The notes under the pieces: generated by a model
The model's database searches: none
Seen by the model: only the letters and a program-made list of their open reading frames with translations
What the model was told of the DNA's origin: nothing
Made by a program: the position numbers and the translations under genes
From: Meandrina meandrites
Taxonomy: Eukaryota > Cnidaria > Anthozoa > Scleractinia > Meandrinidae
Direction: 5' to 3'
Length of the DNA: 64,000 nucleotides
Assembly (NCBI GenBank): GCA_963693305.1
Contig: OY855913.1
Coordinates: 6,545,701-6,609,700, forward strand
Part shown: positions 12,601 to 26,500 of the stretch, piece after piece
How the letters are laid out: each line of letters opens with the position of its first letter
Numbering within the stretch: the stretch's first letter is position 1

Positions 12601-15600
12601 TTATTGATATCGCACGCAACTCCATGCAATGTCACTAATTATTTTCGGCTTTTTGCATTGACCAAATATAACACAGTTAAGATAACATGTCATCGGTGCT
12701 AAATGCGTAAAAGTGTTCAAAATCTTTTAGTTGTTGAGCTTGAATGCCATGCGAAAAATAAACGAATCAATTCGTAAACAAAGTTGAAAACGGCATATTA
12801 CATGTTTAAATAGGTAATAATTTCATCCTCAGACCGTTGTGAAATAATTGTTACATGCACCTGTCAGGAATTGACTAAAACAAATAACTCATTGATTCAC
12901 TTAACCCGACAGTTTGCTAGGCGTTTATGCGTTGATCAGTGGTGTTGTAGTTTACATAAAGGTCATGCATGTCGTTCGTGAAGTTACTTTGTATCAGTGT
13001 GTAAGTTGTGTAGTTCCCATGGCGGTTATATAGTGTTCCTGTGGTCCTTGTAGTTCCTTTTATTGTGTATTTTGTTTGCAGAAAGAACTGTTCCTGTAGT
13101 TTCCGTGTAGGAATTTGCTATGTAGGCTACCACTGCGCGCGCAGGGCTGATGTGTAGTTCTTGTCGTTGGAGTAATTTCAGTGTGAATGTGTAAATGCAG
13201 CTCTGTATAATTCACGTAGTTTGTGATGTCAGTTGCGATCGTCTCGAAATATGGTAGCGTTGTTAAAGATCATAGCAAAATACTAAATTTGTTTCGTGTC
13301 TTTTTCCCTGAACAGTTTGCTATTGCATGCATGCTGTGTTATTAACTGCAGGCAAATTTACTTAGGCAGCGCAGATGTCTTCTTGTTTTGTTTGTTTCGC
13401 ATACATTTTCAGTCCGTTATCAGGATCTTCTTCATCAAAATGTGCAAATATTAGATTAAACAGTCCCTGTGATAAAATATTGGAAAACGAGTTAGTCATA
13501 CCTTAGTTTGGTGCAAGAGAAGTCCTTATATATTGCGCCATTATCACAGTTTGCCGGCCTTTGAACTCAGTATCGATAGCCAAGGAACCCTTGTTAAAAA
13601 AAGAATCCCGCTGAAATGTTTGCAAACTTCCGTCGAAATGATTTTGGATAACCTTTTAGCTTGAACGCTGGTTGAGTTAAACCCTGGAAATCTACTTCCT
13701 TTCTCGACGATTCATGCACTATACCGTCTCAGTTTTAGCTGCTATGCATGTCTAATATCATCGTCTTTTTGAAATGCAATTATCTATGCAAAACCATGTT
13801 CCTTGTTGAATAGGTTGGTTCATGCATCGCTACCCTCTACTAATGAGACAATTCACTTTCGTACCACAGAGTCAACGCTTTAGGCATATTCTCATTGACA
13901 GTTTTAGCTTAATTGTGTCTTGTTATTCCGTTCTATGCAATGAGCCATTAACAAGAATATCACAGTATAGTCTAATGAATATAATAATTACAATTTCCCT
14001 TGTGGCGAAGGACGCATCTGTTCAAATTTCCTATTTAATACTTTTTAGAGCCAATATTGGTTTTCGCACGGGCTTACACGAAATGCAGAGGTGAAAATTT
14101 TAATTGAAAGTTTTATTCATGCTGCCGAGATTGAAAACACAAAAGATAGATGTGAAAATTTTTTCGCAAATGTGTCTGTTTTCTTAGTATTTTTCAAGTT
14201 ATATTAGTCAGAATGATACATTCCTGTAATTTTTACAAAGGGGGTGGATCGAGGTTAGCCGCAATTAAGGAATATTGTATATATACTTAAAGTCATTGTA
14301 TTGGATGAAGTTAAAGCAATTTGCAGTGTTAGGACTAACATTTGTAATTGAAAAGAAGTATAATGAAGTTGAGCCATGGACACATAGAAGGAGGCGCTAT
14401 CATTGTTTTAAGGGGGACACCTGGTCGAAGTTTTGTTTCTTTTGAATTTTTTTTATTGTCCTAGGTACGTTATGTGGGGTAAATACTAAATTATAACTTA
14501 GATAAATAAACTATTAGTTTATTTATTTAAGAATTTGACAATGCAATCAGATTACCATTCAACAAATAGACTTCTGGGTTCCGATATTTTTTTTTTGCGA
14601 TCCATCCCTTCAGGATGTTTTAAAGATTCAAGTTTCAGACAAACTGGCATTCATCATTTCGTTCCCAGGGGACCGTTTCTCGAAAGTCGATCCCGAAAAG
14701 TTTTCGCACCCGGAAAGCCATAGCAAAATCTCAAACCTTATGATTACAGAGCTGTTTACAAATTCCATGATATTTTTAATATGAAAATAGGTTCCCGTCA
14801 TTCAAAGTTTCAGGCCTATACGATCCTTTGTTCTTTCTTTAAAAATGCAGGTAACTAAAATGTCTTAACGGGCCCGAAAGGTTTCCGGGGCTTTCGAGAA
14901 ACGGGTCCCAGGTTTCTTTTTTGGGGTACATATCCCTTCCACACAAAACTGTAAAAAGGTTTCGCAAACTATAGAGTACAGAAGAAGCCTACAAGACGGC
15001 AGAACTATACGGCCGATATCACTGATATTTAGCCCGGTATTTAGTCAATTCCTATTGGGGGATCTTGATGGAGATGTTTAGCTTTTATATAAGTAAAGTT
15101 ATTTTAAATACTTTCTATTTCTGGCAGCTGTTTTGTTGAGCAGACTTTTTAAAACTGAAGTATAAAGCGACTTTCTTTAGCGATTTAATCGAAAAACTTT
15201 AATAACTGAATGTTGAAAAATACGAATACGAGTTCATGCAACTGGTAAAAAGATCATGCTATCATAGCTTCGCTGAAAGCTCAAATTTTTTCATCAATAA
15301 TTGCAGGTATAGTTAGTACTATGTTGCCACCATGTTGCAGTGAGACTACTATAACGAGGGCCACCTAACACGTACTGCAAAGAAGAATAGAGAATTTCAA
15401 CCGACTACTGTATTTACCTGAATTCTCCTTATACCAGTCATTTTGGTTCGAACTTTTCTGAGCGGCGGCGTAATTCAACTGTTTCATGTCTTGTGACGGT
15501 CTTCACTCACATCTCCATTTGGAGTTCATTAATACATGGATATACGCGAGAAGAGCCCGCCCTCATTTATATTGCTAGTTGTCTAAATACTAAATTATGC

Positions 15601-16041
15601 GGGAATAGAGCAGTTCATGGACTAGTTTAAAACTCTTCAAGTTGTCCTGATCTTTGCGATCAAGCTCAATTGTAAGGTCAATCCCAGCCGGGCGGACAGT
15701 AAAGGTGAAAGATTGTATAAAGCCCCGGTGCCCAGATGAAAATTCTCAGTTTCGGAAATTTAGGAGAATTTCCTAATTTTTGTGACCTGACAAAGTGCTT
15801 GGTTATATATTGAGCCGCGACAGAAAATTTGATACTGGCTCAAACTCAATTCAATCGAGTCCTGCATGGAAACCTTTCTCGTAATTCCAACAACAGATGT
15901 ATGATTGTCTTTGTCGCTACTTCAATCTCGTATCGAGAGTCTGCGTTCCCTATGAAAAGCAGCCAAGAACTAAGATTGCTACCATGCCTGACCGCTTATC
16001 AAGAGGAACGAAGGTTCTTGATACCTGGCTGGGCCCTGGTG
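9700..16041. other. 6.3-kb intergenic stretch, no gene recognised
   Basis: All frames are short and show no domain, splice-consistent chain or codon pattern that I recognise. The only structure noted is the imperfect direct repeat at 11,281-11,505. The interval probably includes promoter sequence of the seven-helix gene (minus, start 9687) and the 3' untranslated region of the K2P gene (minus, stop 16,042). Confidence 0.6.
11281..11505 (+). repeat. Imperfect tandem duplication, about 141-bp period
   Basis: AACAGGAAAATGTTTGGCCG..TGACGTATGG at 11,281 recurs as AACAGGAAATTATTGACCCG..TGACGTATGG at 11,422. Each is followed by a GCGAGAAC(T/C)GT(T/A)GATTT segment. Confidence 0.55.
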
Positions 16042-19000
16042 CTAACCAACACTCTGCGTTTCCAGTTCACCGTTTTCTTTCCTTTGTTCAGGGCTAACAT
16101 TTCCTGCGTGTTTACCCTTCACCTTGGCCGATAGCCTCAAAGGCAAGTTACTAGTGACTGTATTCAAGGCTAAGTTAGCCGCATTTAAAGCATTGGTCGC
16201 TGATCCCGGCAGTTCGATTCGCATTCGCTTCTGTCTCTCTTCGATGAGGGCGCTGACCGAGCAGAGAACACTGGAGACGACGCACAGGCCAAGGGTGATG
16301 AGCACGATGGTGAAATTAACAGCAAACGTCTTGCCGTGATCTGTGGACTTTAACTCGCCATCGTTAACGACGTAATCACCAAATCCGATCGTGGAAACGC
16401 TGATGAAGGTGAAGTAACTGCCTTCGATGAAAGACCAGCCGTCGGTGTGTGACGTCAAAATGGCGCCAAAAATGATCATAAGGATCATGAACACGAATGT
16501 GACGACAGTGCTCTTCATTTCAGCGCTCCCCTTCACCCACCCTCTGAGGCACCGCGTTTTCTCCATGAAGCGGATGAAGACCCGGATGGCTAAGCTCACG
16601 TGATTTCCTACGCTGATTAACATAATGCCAGCGACTGGTATGCCAACGAGGCTGAAGAAAATACAAAACAGCTGACCTTGCCATGTATGAGGGGACATGT
16701 GGCCATAACCTTGAAAAAGAGAGAAAAATTACGATAGAAAATTTAATCAATCCTACTTTTCCATTCGCGGCTGAGTCAAGTCAAATCCACGTTGGAATAA
16801 ATTGCCCGGTTACTTTTTTTCCTTTCGGGCCGACGTCGAAAATTTGGCGCGAAAAAAGCCATACTGATGACGAAACTCTACTGAAATCTATTTTTCGTGT
16901 TTTTGATTGGTTGTTACTTGCGCGCGAGAATTCAAAACAACCAATCGGAGAAAATACGCGGGTCTCAGGTCAAATTTCAACCTTATTTCCAGAGAAAGAG
17001 AGAGGAGAATGGGATTTAATTTGGTCAAATTTTGTGTGGAGAAACCGGTGAGGATATTTCGGCATATGAAACAGCACAATTTTTCAATAAACACAATGGT
17101 ATTGAAAACGTTCCAGTCAAAAGGACCGTTCCATTTCATTTTCCACAGGAACATTTACATCAATGAGAATGATAAAAAAAAAAGCAAAATGGTACAGTTA
17201 TATTCCAAGCATTCGATCCCGGCGGTAGGAAAAGAAAAGAAGAATACCTTTGAACAAATTCAATTTTCATTTTTTTCCCGAAAACTTCCCTGCGGGAAGG
17301 ACTGTTTCAGTTTCACCGGAACAACTAGTTTCACGTACATATAAAAAGCGTTTTAGATGTCTTTCGAACGGTGCGAGAGCCTGAGAAGAATCGAACGCGC
17401 TAAGAGATCGTTTTGTTTAGACTTACTCAGACTAAACAAATGTGCTGTAGTCATTTATCTGTGATATATATTTCTCCCGCTGTGTTAACAGCCGTAAAAG
17501 AAATAGCCGTTTGTCAGCATCAGAACTCAGCTCAGAATAACCAATCAGAGAAAAGACACACTCTCAGCTAGTCAGGTGAAAACGAAAATTAGTTTTTATT
17601 TGGCTTTTACAGCTTACTTTTAATTTGCGGCCTTCAACTACTCCACACAAGCTACAGAAGCTTCATGACATTTATATCCACACTGACTGAATGTATTGTG
17701 ATCATCCACCACTCATGAAAACTGAAGTGTCTTCTGCAAGATTTCCCTTTACCACAAATCAGATAAAGAGAATTTTGAGGGCGCATTTTCCTCCAGAATA
17801 GATTGCCAAACATTAATTGTGATCATCAACGAATTACACCGACTTCTTCATATTCTTTATGTCCATCAGCGTTCACTAGTTTTAAGCCAGGCGCACGTCT
17901 TGCAGCGAGATGAAATTAAAATTCTATATTCTTTGTCGAGTTTTACTTGTAATAGCGTTTTTCCTTGATGTTCGGATAAAAGTACTTTTCTTAAAAATAA
18001 CACGCGCGCGTATAATACAGTTTATTTTTTACTAAGAAATGATTGTGATAGTGTGTGATAACCTCAAGCTGTATGCGTTCTACCGCACTTCCCTGAATTT
18101 TCTAAGGTGGAATGAATTATTAAAACGTTTCAAAGAGCTTTTTTCCCACTATCATCACATTTCTGATTGGTCAGTCAGAACATTAATGACTTTCTGTCTT
18201 AATGTCTCATTTTTTATTTTGGCGGTAAACATAATTGCTCGTTGAGACAGTTTCACTTTCACGTCGATTCATGCAGTCTATATATGGATAATAACTTAGT
18301 CAAGTCGTCTCCGGCAGAAAAACTCAAACAATTAATTAAGGCGCTGTTTTTTTTGAATCACTTTGTTTTGTCATGAACCAACCTCAAAGTTTGAGTTTTT
18401 AAATTTATTCATAGTATTTTATGTAAACAAGAAATTGTTTTGCGAAATGAAACGAAAATGAAAACGAAATGTTGGCGAACTGGCTTTACGAGTTGGACGT
18501 ACGTAAAAAAATACATAAAAATCCAATATTCACTTTGTGATGACTACAATTCTGTCTTAATTTTAAACAGCATACGTTTACATTATAGGACATCCGTCCA
18601 AAAGAATAGCTGTATTTTCATATATAGTTGAGAAAAAATATATCTCAAATTGGGATGAGGACAAATCGTCCGGCTTAGCGAAAATCCGGATCTTAAGCAA
18701 ATACACTGAGTATTAAAAATCGCTTAAAACAATTCCGTTTATCCGCTACATCTTTTAGACGATTATTAAAAATGTAAATTCTAGCAATTCTTACCGATTG
18801 TTGTCATGATGGTAAATGCAAAGAAGACGGAATTGCTATAAGTCCAGCGACTCAGTCTATCAGCCTCTGCTTTATCGCTTGCCTCTTGTTCGAAAGCAGA
18901 TTCAAGCTGCCGCAAATCTTTCAAGCTGATATTGTACTTCTGCACCAAGCCTTCTTTGAGTTTCGTCGCGTCAGATTTTTCTGTTGTGGCTTCCCCCTTC

Positions 19001-19128
19001 TCTCGCTCTAAAGCCATGAAGACTGCCGCGCCAGCGAGCAGGACAGAAACACAGATAAGCGTTTTTATGGCAAGTGACTTCGGCTCAAATTTTATGGTCT
19101 CTTCCTCTTCTGAAGTCTCTTCTGACAT
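16042..19128 (-). CDS. Two-pore-domain (K2P) potassium channel, two coding exons
   Basis: Coding exons are 19128-18795 and 16709-16042 (minus); 333 residues. The donor CG|GTAAGA and acceptor TTTTTCAAG|GT split a glycine codon. The protein has cytoplasmic Glu-rich residues 1-15, helix M1 (about 18-40), a cap region rich in charged residues (42-90), pore 1 with TTIGYG (109-114), M2 with GIPVAGIML, M3, pore 2 with TIGFGD (218-223), M4 and a short basic tail. Two pores and four helices define the K2P family, which carries background K+ current at the plasma membrane as a dimer. The intron inside the GYG filter codon is a known conserved feature of K2P genes. The subfamily cannot be assigned by eye. 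The gene runs head-to-head with RNF25, 2.5 kb away. The 2.1-kb intron contains no recognised gene. Confidence 0.93.
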
Positions 19129-20199
19129 CGCTGTATCTTGGTAAAAACAAAATGTCGAAGTTCTTAATGGCTTATTCAGCTTATTGCAGCTGCTAAAATT
19201 TAAGCGACAATTTAGTGTTTGATTGACAGATTAGTGAATAGAGCCAAATTAATTTAAACTAATAAGCTACATATTATGTTCAATTTACTTCAGTACCCGT
19301 TTATTTACAAACAATTGCCAAATTACCCACTTTTGTGTAGTAGTTAAAAAATTAAAGCATTTGCTTCGAATTTGCACCAAAAAGGTTTCGACGGACTTAT
19401 AGGGACTGAGTTGGAATTTGTTTTCAGAGTATCAGCATTTTTGGAGACAAAATAGGAATACAAGCATTAACCACGTGATTTTGTTAATTACTCAGTTATT
19501 TTGATTTGTTATCCTCAAAGCCACCTGCAGTTTCTGCTTTTGTGCAACTTAAATCCTGCCTAATTTCACGACTAATTATTAAGATATCGTTTCCAAGCCT
19601 GTCCCTAAAATGTAGTTTTAAACAGCTAAACGGTGATTTCAATAAAATCAGACTATGGTTCTAAACTACGTGATGGGCTTTTGTTGAACTGTGCCGTGCA
19701 AGCTATTCATATTGATATTCATATGTAGTAAGATGATTACTTGCTGAATTATTAACAGCACTATCTATTGTGGTCTTCTTTCATCTGTTCAATTAGTTAT
19801 TCATAGATATCCTACAGAGCTTACCCGGCTAAATGCATTGTTGCCTCATTTCGCTCAAATATTTTAACAGCTAGATTCCTAGGTCCGATTGTTTAACGCA
19901 GGATTAAGCTCTATTTCGAAAACCGGTTTTATATGAGTTGTCCAGAATGATTCCTGTAACTAAGAATAGTTGCCAAGTTTCTCATTAGCCAATGGTGGCT
20001 ATTTCGGGCAGCCATGTACTCATTTGATTTTATTCTTCCTAATTTTGTTAATTTAATTTGCTTAATTTAATTTAGGGTACAAATAAAGTTGTTTTTGTTG
20101 TTGTAACATTTGTTGCCCATGTAGGTCACTTTGAGCAGTATAGAAATAATGTTACTGGAATGAGCACTAATCGTTTCTAAACGAGTGGTAAGTGGAAGG
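19129..20199. other. Intergenic, left half of the K2P/RNF25 divergent spacer
   Basis: AT-rich, no gene or clear repeat recognised. It should contain the K2P promoter (minus strand). Confidence 0.5.
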
Positions 20200-20825
20200 G
20201 AGTGAACCTTGCAAAACCGTGCTGCCCGTATCATTCTCAAGCGTGACTCTTCTATAGATACTTTTAATGTTTTAGGGTGGACTGACTTAGAAACAAACCG
20301 TAAAATACACAAATGTGTTTTAGTTTTTAAATGTTTGCATAATTTAGTTCCTCAGTATTTAAGTAACTATTTCATTAGGAACTACAATGTACATGGTTAC
20401 AATACTCGAAGGAAGGCTGACCTCCATCTACCCAAACCCAAACTTAGCCTTGGCAAACGTACTTTTAGATTTTCTGGCACAGCCCTTTTTAATTCACTAC
20501 CTTGTAAAATCCAACAAGCTGTATCACTCTCCTCTTTTAAAAATCTTGTCAAAGCTCATTTTATTTAAAGCACCTAATTTATGATATCTATTTTTTCCCT
20601 ACCAGTTCATGCTTGTAACTCGTTTCAATTTTTTAAACTCTTTTTATATAACTATTTCAACTACTAGACATTAGTTTTTTTTAACTCTATTTTTATAACT
20701 ATTTTACATGTAAACTATTAGACATTTTATATTTTTAGAAATTGTATTTAGCAGGGCCCCTCTGGATACCAGCCACTGTGCTGAATGGGCCACCCTGCAT
20801 AAATAAAGTTTACCTTTACCTTTAA
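20200..20825 (+). pseudogene. 5'-truncated LINE (CR1/L2/jockey-like), 3' end of ORF2
   Basis: An open frame to TAA at 20,568 starts with the QNRAARIILKRDSS motif typical of the segment C-terminal to the reverse transcriptase in non-LTR elements. It continues through KCLHNLVPQYL and NTRRKADLHLP to a FNSLPCKIQQAVSLSSFKN stretch. About 250 bases of 3' UTR follow, ending in AATAAAGTTTACCTTTACCTTT, a short tandem 3' terminus. No catalytic RT motifs remain. It lies in the K2P/RNF25 spacer. Confidence 0.75.
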
Positions 20826-21622
20826 CCTGGGTTAACTATTAACCTCGGACACTTCATTCAAGGATATGGTGATCCAAGGAAGTTACTACTTCGTTAGCTT
20901 GACAGTGATAAGAAGACGAAACGCTTTTTTTTGCTGGAGGTAAAAGTTAAACGATTGAACCATTTTGAACGAATTGAAAGCGACTGCAAAACGTAAAAGG
21001 CGTTTGCTTTGATTCGTTTGAATGCTTTGCTCTAGAAACTGAATAAAGCCACACGGTGGGTGAGTAAACAAAGCTTCATAAAGGGAGGCTCCCCCCCTCC
21101 GAGGTCCAAACCTTACCCTTTTGTATACCATTTTTGAGAGATAATTTAAGATACCCCCTCATATACCTTCTTTAGAAAATGGAACCCCTTTCACATAACT
21201 GCAAAGACCTAAAGGCTGAGTACTTTTTGTTAAGTTTTCACTTGAAATACTTAGATGAGTCAGTTCAGTTAGCCATTCACGGTGCGTCTGTTCGACTATT
21301 AAAGGGCCCTTTTAAATACCTAGATGAGAGTTTTCCCCCTCGTTTTGTATCCAACTCCTGAAATCCCTCCCTTTTGTATACCTCAGTACAGCCTAAAATG
21401 GTAAAATGGTACCCCGATGAAGCCTGTTTTAGCCATCGCTTGTCCCTTGTTTTGTTGCGTTTCAGTTTCCATGCGAGATTTGGCTAGTTTCTGTGCGTAT
21501 TTTGAATTTTTCAGTACATCTTCACGATGAGTACCTATTTTATATTCAACCGCCCCAGTTTCCGCTCGGTTGGAGTGGAAAAACAAACCTGAGCCAGCAA
21601 ACATTACCACTGATGATGCAAC

Positions 21623-23444
21623 ATGGCCGCCGGTGCTGCTGTCACGGATCATGGAGATGGAAGGTATTTGAGGCAATTTCCTTCGAGCCTGCTTCTCTAG
21701 CGACTATTTCGTCAAAGTAGATGTGTTAGATGATAACTTAGAATCATTGTGTTAAAATTTCAGTTATTCCCTTGAAGAGGAGGTGGAATTATTAGAAGCT
21801 ATTTACATTCACGAGTTCACTCTCGAAGGCCCTCGCGAGAGGTAGGCGGAAAACATGCCCTGAACAACGTTAAAATTAATTTAATTTTGTATTTCATAAC
21901 CCATGGTAACTAACATCAATGTTTATGTTATAAGTGAACCGGTTTTGAGAAAGGCCGTTCGTCCTATTAACAATACTATAAATATGTCAAATACCACAGT
22001 ATTATAAAAATTGATGATTCAGAGTTTTGATTAAGTTTGTATTCCTAGTGGCGGTAACTCGGGTAACCCAGTAGTGTTTGTACAATTTCACTATGTTTTG
22101 AAACGGGTTACTAGGTACTCCACACTGCTGTAGAATATTTTCTTTTTATTTTCTTAAAATGAAATTGAGGCACCCTTCATTAATAAGAGAGAGTGTCATC
22201 AGTGGGTGTGAGCTAAAGAAGGCCAGAAGTCGCATCAGGGAATTAGTAGGCCCCATTAGGAGGGTCTGAGTATCTGGTATCCCATTAATTTAGGCCTAAA
22301 TGTCCCGTATCTTTTTAATTCCTGGGGGTTGTGTCCCGAACTTTTATGTTCGATATCCCAGAATTTCTTGTTTAAATATCCCATATCCTGTTAATTTTTT
22401 TCCCCAAATATCCCGTATCCCTATAAATTTTTTCCTAAATATCCCGTATCCTTATGAATTTTTATCTAAATATCCTGTATCCTGAAAACCTCTAATAGGC
22501 CTCCTGTAGCTAAGAAAATTTTGAATGGAGCAGGCTCATTAACAAGTGCAGCTGGCTTTCCTTGCTTGTGTACTTTCAAAATTACCCCAAGTCTCTGTTT
22601 TCTAGTGAAATTTCAGGCAGTGATAAGCTCTCTTTCAGCTGGTGACATCAGCTGGGAGCTGGCTGTTAGCCACTTGAGATAATAAGGGAGGGCAAGGTCT
22701 TTGTTTTGCAAATAATGGCAACTGAAAACTCAATATGCTCAATATTTAATCTATAGTCATCTTGTATTAAATGAAAGTGGCTATAATCATATTTTGATTA
22801 CAGCTGCTTTCAGTCCTTTCAGTGTTGCGTGCATAGTAGCTATCTTTCAACATCCACCTTTTGACATTGTCTTTCAAAATGCTAAACAAACAAGGCTCGA
22901 AATCCACAAATCGCATATACCGGTGTTTGTTTCATGACACTTCTATGGAAATAAGCCTCAAGTTCAGAAGGTCATGCTAGTGGGCTGTGATTGATGGATT
23001 CCGATCCTTGTTTATTTAGCATGTCCAAAGATGGATGTAGCTGAAAGTGAAAGTGGCGATACATTTCTCATGAGTGGTCTGTCTATCACTGACTATCTTT
23101 AAAACAAAGTTAAACGTACTGTCATGCTGCCTTGGCGGGCAGTGAGAGCAAAGTCGTTGCTCTGACGAAGGGTTAATGTTCGAAACATCAGCTTTTTAAA
23201 ATTTGAAGTATTGTCATGGGTCCCTAATAATTTCATACTTCTGGGTGAAGAGTGGTGCTGTGAGGTAAAATTGTCTTGCCCTAGATCACAGTGTAACGTC
23301 CTTAGCAAAGGCTCAAACATTTAGATCTGGAGTCTAACTAATGCACTCACTTATCACTGGACCATTGCATCTCTCAAAACTCAGGTCCATAATAAAGGAG
23401 AGTCTAGATCTAACTGAAACTTATGGATGATCAAGATTTAATTT

Positions 23445-23510
<66 letters not shown>

Positions 23511-26500
23511 TTTCTAAAGCGCCTTTTCCTGACGGTCCAAAGGCGCTATTTACAGGGTTAAAAATTAAATTCAAATTTACAATAAAACATTAAAAAAGCT
23601 TAACAAAATCCTAATATTCATCGAAAAGAAGTAAAAAGCTAAAAGATAAATAAAATAATTAACTACAATAAAATTATCAATTTAAAAAGCACGCTTAAAA
23701 AGAACTGTTTTCAGCTGTCTTTTAAAAATGTCTAGCGATTCTGCATCCCTAACATGTGGAAGACTGTTCCAAAGCAACGGCATAGCAACAGAGAAAGCAT
23801 GGCAGCCATAACTATTTAGTTTGAAACCAGGCACGGCAAGTAAATTTTTCTTTGGAAATCTTAGATAACGTCTCGGAATGTAGCTGTCAAGGAGATCCTC
23901 AATGTAAGCAGGCGCTAGGCCATGGAGAGTCTTGTAGTTGTAGTAAAACATAATAACAACTTAACATGATAACTGCAGTACAGCCCTTAGCGTTTAGCAG
24001 TGCTGTTTGTGGCAAATTATATAAATGCCGATGCTTGTCTTCCAGACCTATAGCTGTTAGTGTTCAGCTTCATCCAAGCACAGGAGATGAAGAAGACAAG
24101 CGCTTTGTGTGTCTTACATTAGTTATTCATCTTCCTGATAAGGTACACAAATTATATAATTTTACTTTTTCTTCATGAAAGTTGTAGAATTATTACTCTT
24201 AAGCCCATGTTGCTTATGACTCTATAATTTTCATGAGTTTAAGTTTGAGTTAGAATTTCAAGTTAGAGAGCAAAAATCCTTTATTTCTCAAACCTCCATT
24301 TAACTCAAACCATAAGTCCCTGATTCCCTTAAGATTTACTTCAGTTAGTCAAACTCTGTGATTTTACCACCAATTTCTCAAACTCCCAATTTCGTGAACC
24401 AATTTTTGTTTTCGTTGGAGGTTCAAGAAATCGGGATTTCCACTGTACATACATGTACATTTATTTATATCTTATTAATTGATAAATTCCTTATTGATAA
24501 ACACACACTGATATACGACACAATGCAATGCAATGTAATAGTTGTGTATTTACAATTTCACAATTCCACAGTTTATATACCTAATGTAGATATATGTTGT
24601 GGTTCAATTTTATCCTTGGTTCAAAATTATTTTATTTTCCTTTGTTTTTGAGTATGGTAATGTATGATAATGAGTTAAAAAAAAATTGAACCAAGCATAA
24701 AATTGAACCACAACATTTACATGTACAAAAATAGGAAAAAAAATTACCTTTTACATTAAAGATGGAATAACATCCCAAGAAGGAGTATTGATACAGCACT
24801 GTATATTTATGTTGTGGTTCAATTTAACCTTCAGGTATGAATTGGTATTTTTCTTTGTTCCTGAGGTATAATAATGAATATAAAGCAAAGGAAAAATATA
24901 CCAGATTGTGCCAAGGGTAATTTAATTCAACCACAACAAAATACACTGCATAGTGTGAACATAAATATAAGTGTTACAGATGAAAGCTATTTGGAGTGCT
25001 TGTCATGCTAACCAGAGTGTAATCAGGCTAAAAATTAATAGTAACTTGATGTTTCAACTTCATTTTCAGTATCCATCAGAACTGCCATCCATTCATATCA
25101 AGACTCCCAGGGGATTATCTGAAGCCCATATTGAAAGGTAGTCAGACAAATGTCATGTTTTGTAGCCTGCATTTTATAAATTTTGGAACAACAGGTGGAA
25201 CTAAGGTCATGCCTCACTAAAAAAAACCTAAACTGAGATTTTTGTCAAACTTTACCTATTGACTATTTATCTTTTAGGAATTATATTTTGAAATTAAAAT
25301 GGGGGGTATCCATGCTCATTTAGGAGCAACAGCACCTTGTTTACAAGTTGCGTCTTGAATAACGGTTTCGCAACTAAGCACTTCAACTTAAGTAGAGGAG
25401 TCAGACAAGGTTGCCCTCTTTCGGGTATCCTATTTGTAATTGGCGTGGAAATTTTAAACAATGCTATTACACGTTCAAACGAGATAAGAGGAATCCAGAT
25501 TGACAAAGAACAAACGGTCAAGGTCTCCCAATATGCAGACGATACAACAGTCTTCGTAAGGGATGTCCAGTCAATTCATAATCTTTTTTATCTATTAAGC
25601 CAATTTGAAAGTTGCTCAGGTCTAAAAATAAACCAATCCAAATCAGAAATATTATGGTTGGGATGTTGGCGCCATAGAAAAGACCGTGTGCTAGACTTAA
25701 AACTAAGTGATGAGCCTATTTACGCCCTAGGGGTATATTTTTCATATGACGAAGAGCTTGCAACTGAAAAGAATTTCTTTGATAAGCTTAATCCCCTTAA
25801 AAAACTATTTAACATTTGGTCTTCCAGGGACTTATCGATATATGGAAGAATTAACATCGTTAAAACCCTTGCGATTTCTAAACTAACTTTCATTTGCAGT
25901 GTGCTAGACACTCCAAACGGATTTACCGATGAAGTCAACAACATGATATTCAGATATATATGGAAAAACAAAAATCCAAAAGTTAAAAAAACAACTATCA
26001 CAAGAAGCAAGAATGACGGAGGACTTGGCATGATTGACTTTTCACTATTCGATAAAGCGCTGAAAATATCATGGGTAAAACGTTTGTGCTCCAAGGAAAC
26101 TGAACCATGGAAATCTATCCCATTATCATTACTTTCAAACGTTGGAGGCAAGCTTCTCTTCGAATGCAACTATGACATTAAATCTTTTTGTATTAATGAG
26201 CACCTACCCAAATTCTACCGTGATATAATATTGCACTGGCAAGACTTAAACAGAACTACTCCTGAAAAGAAAGAAGATTTCTTAAACCAAACAATTTGGA
26301 ACAACCGGTTCATAAGAATAGGCAAATCATCAGTTTATTATCGTAAATGGTATCAAGTCGGCATACAAAACCTTGCTGATATTGTTAACGATGAAGGAAC
26401 TGGCTTCATGTCATTTAATACTTTCTTGGAAAAATTCAAAATCAAATGCAATTTTTTACAATACTTAAGTTTGTTGTCGGCTATACCAATTCATTGGAAG

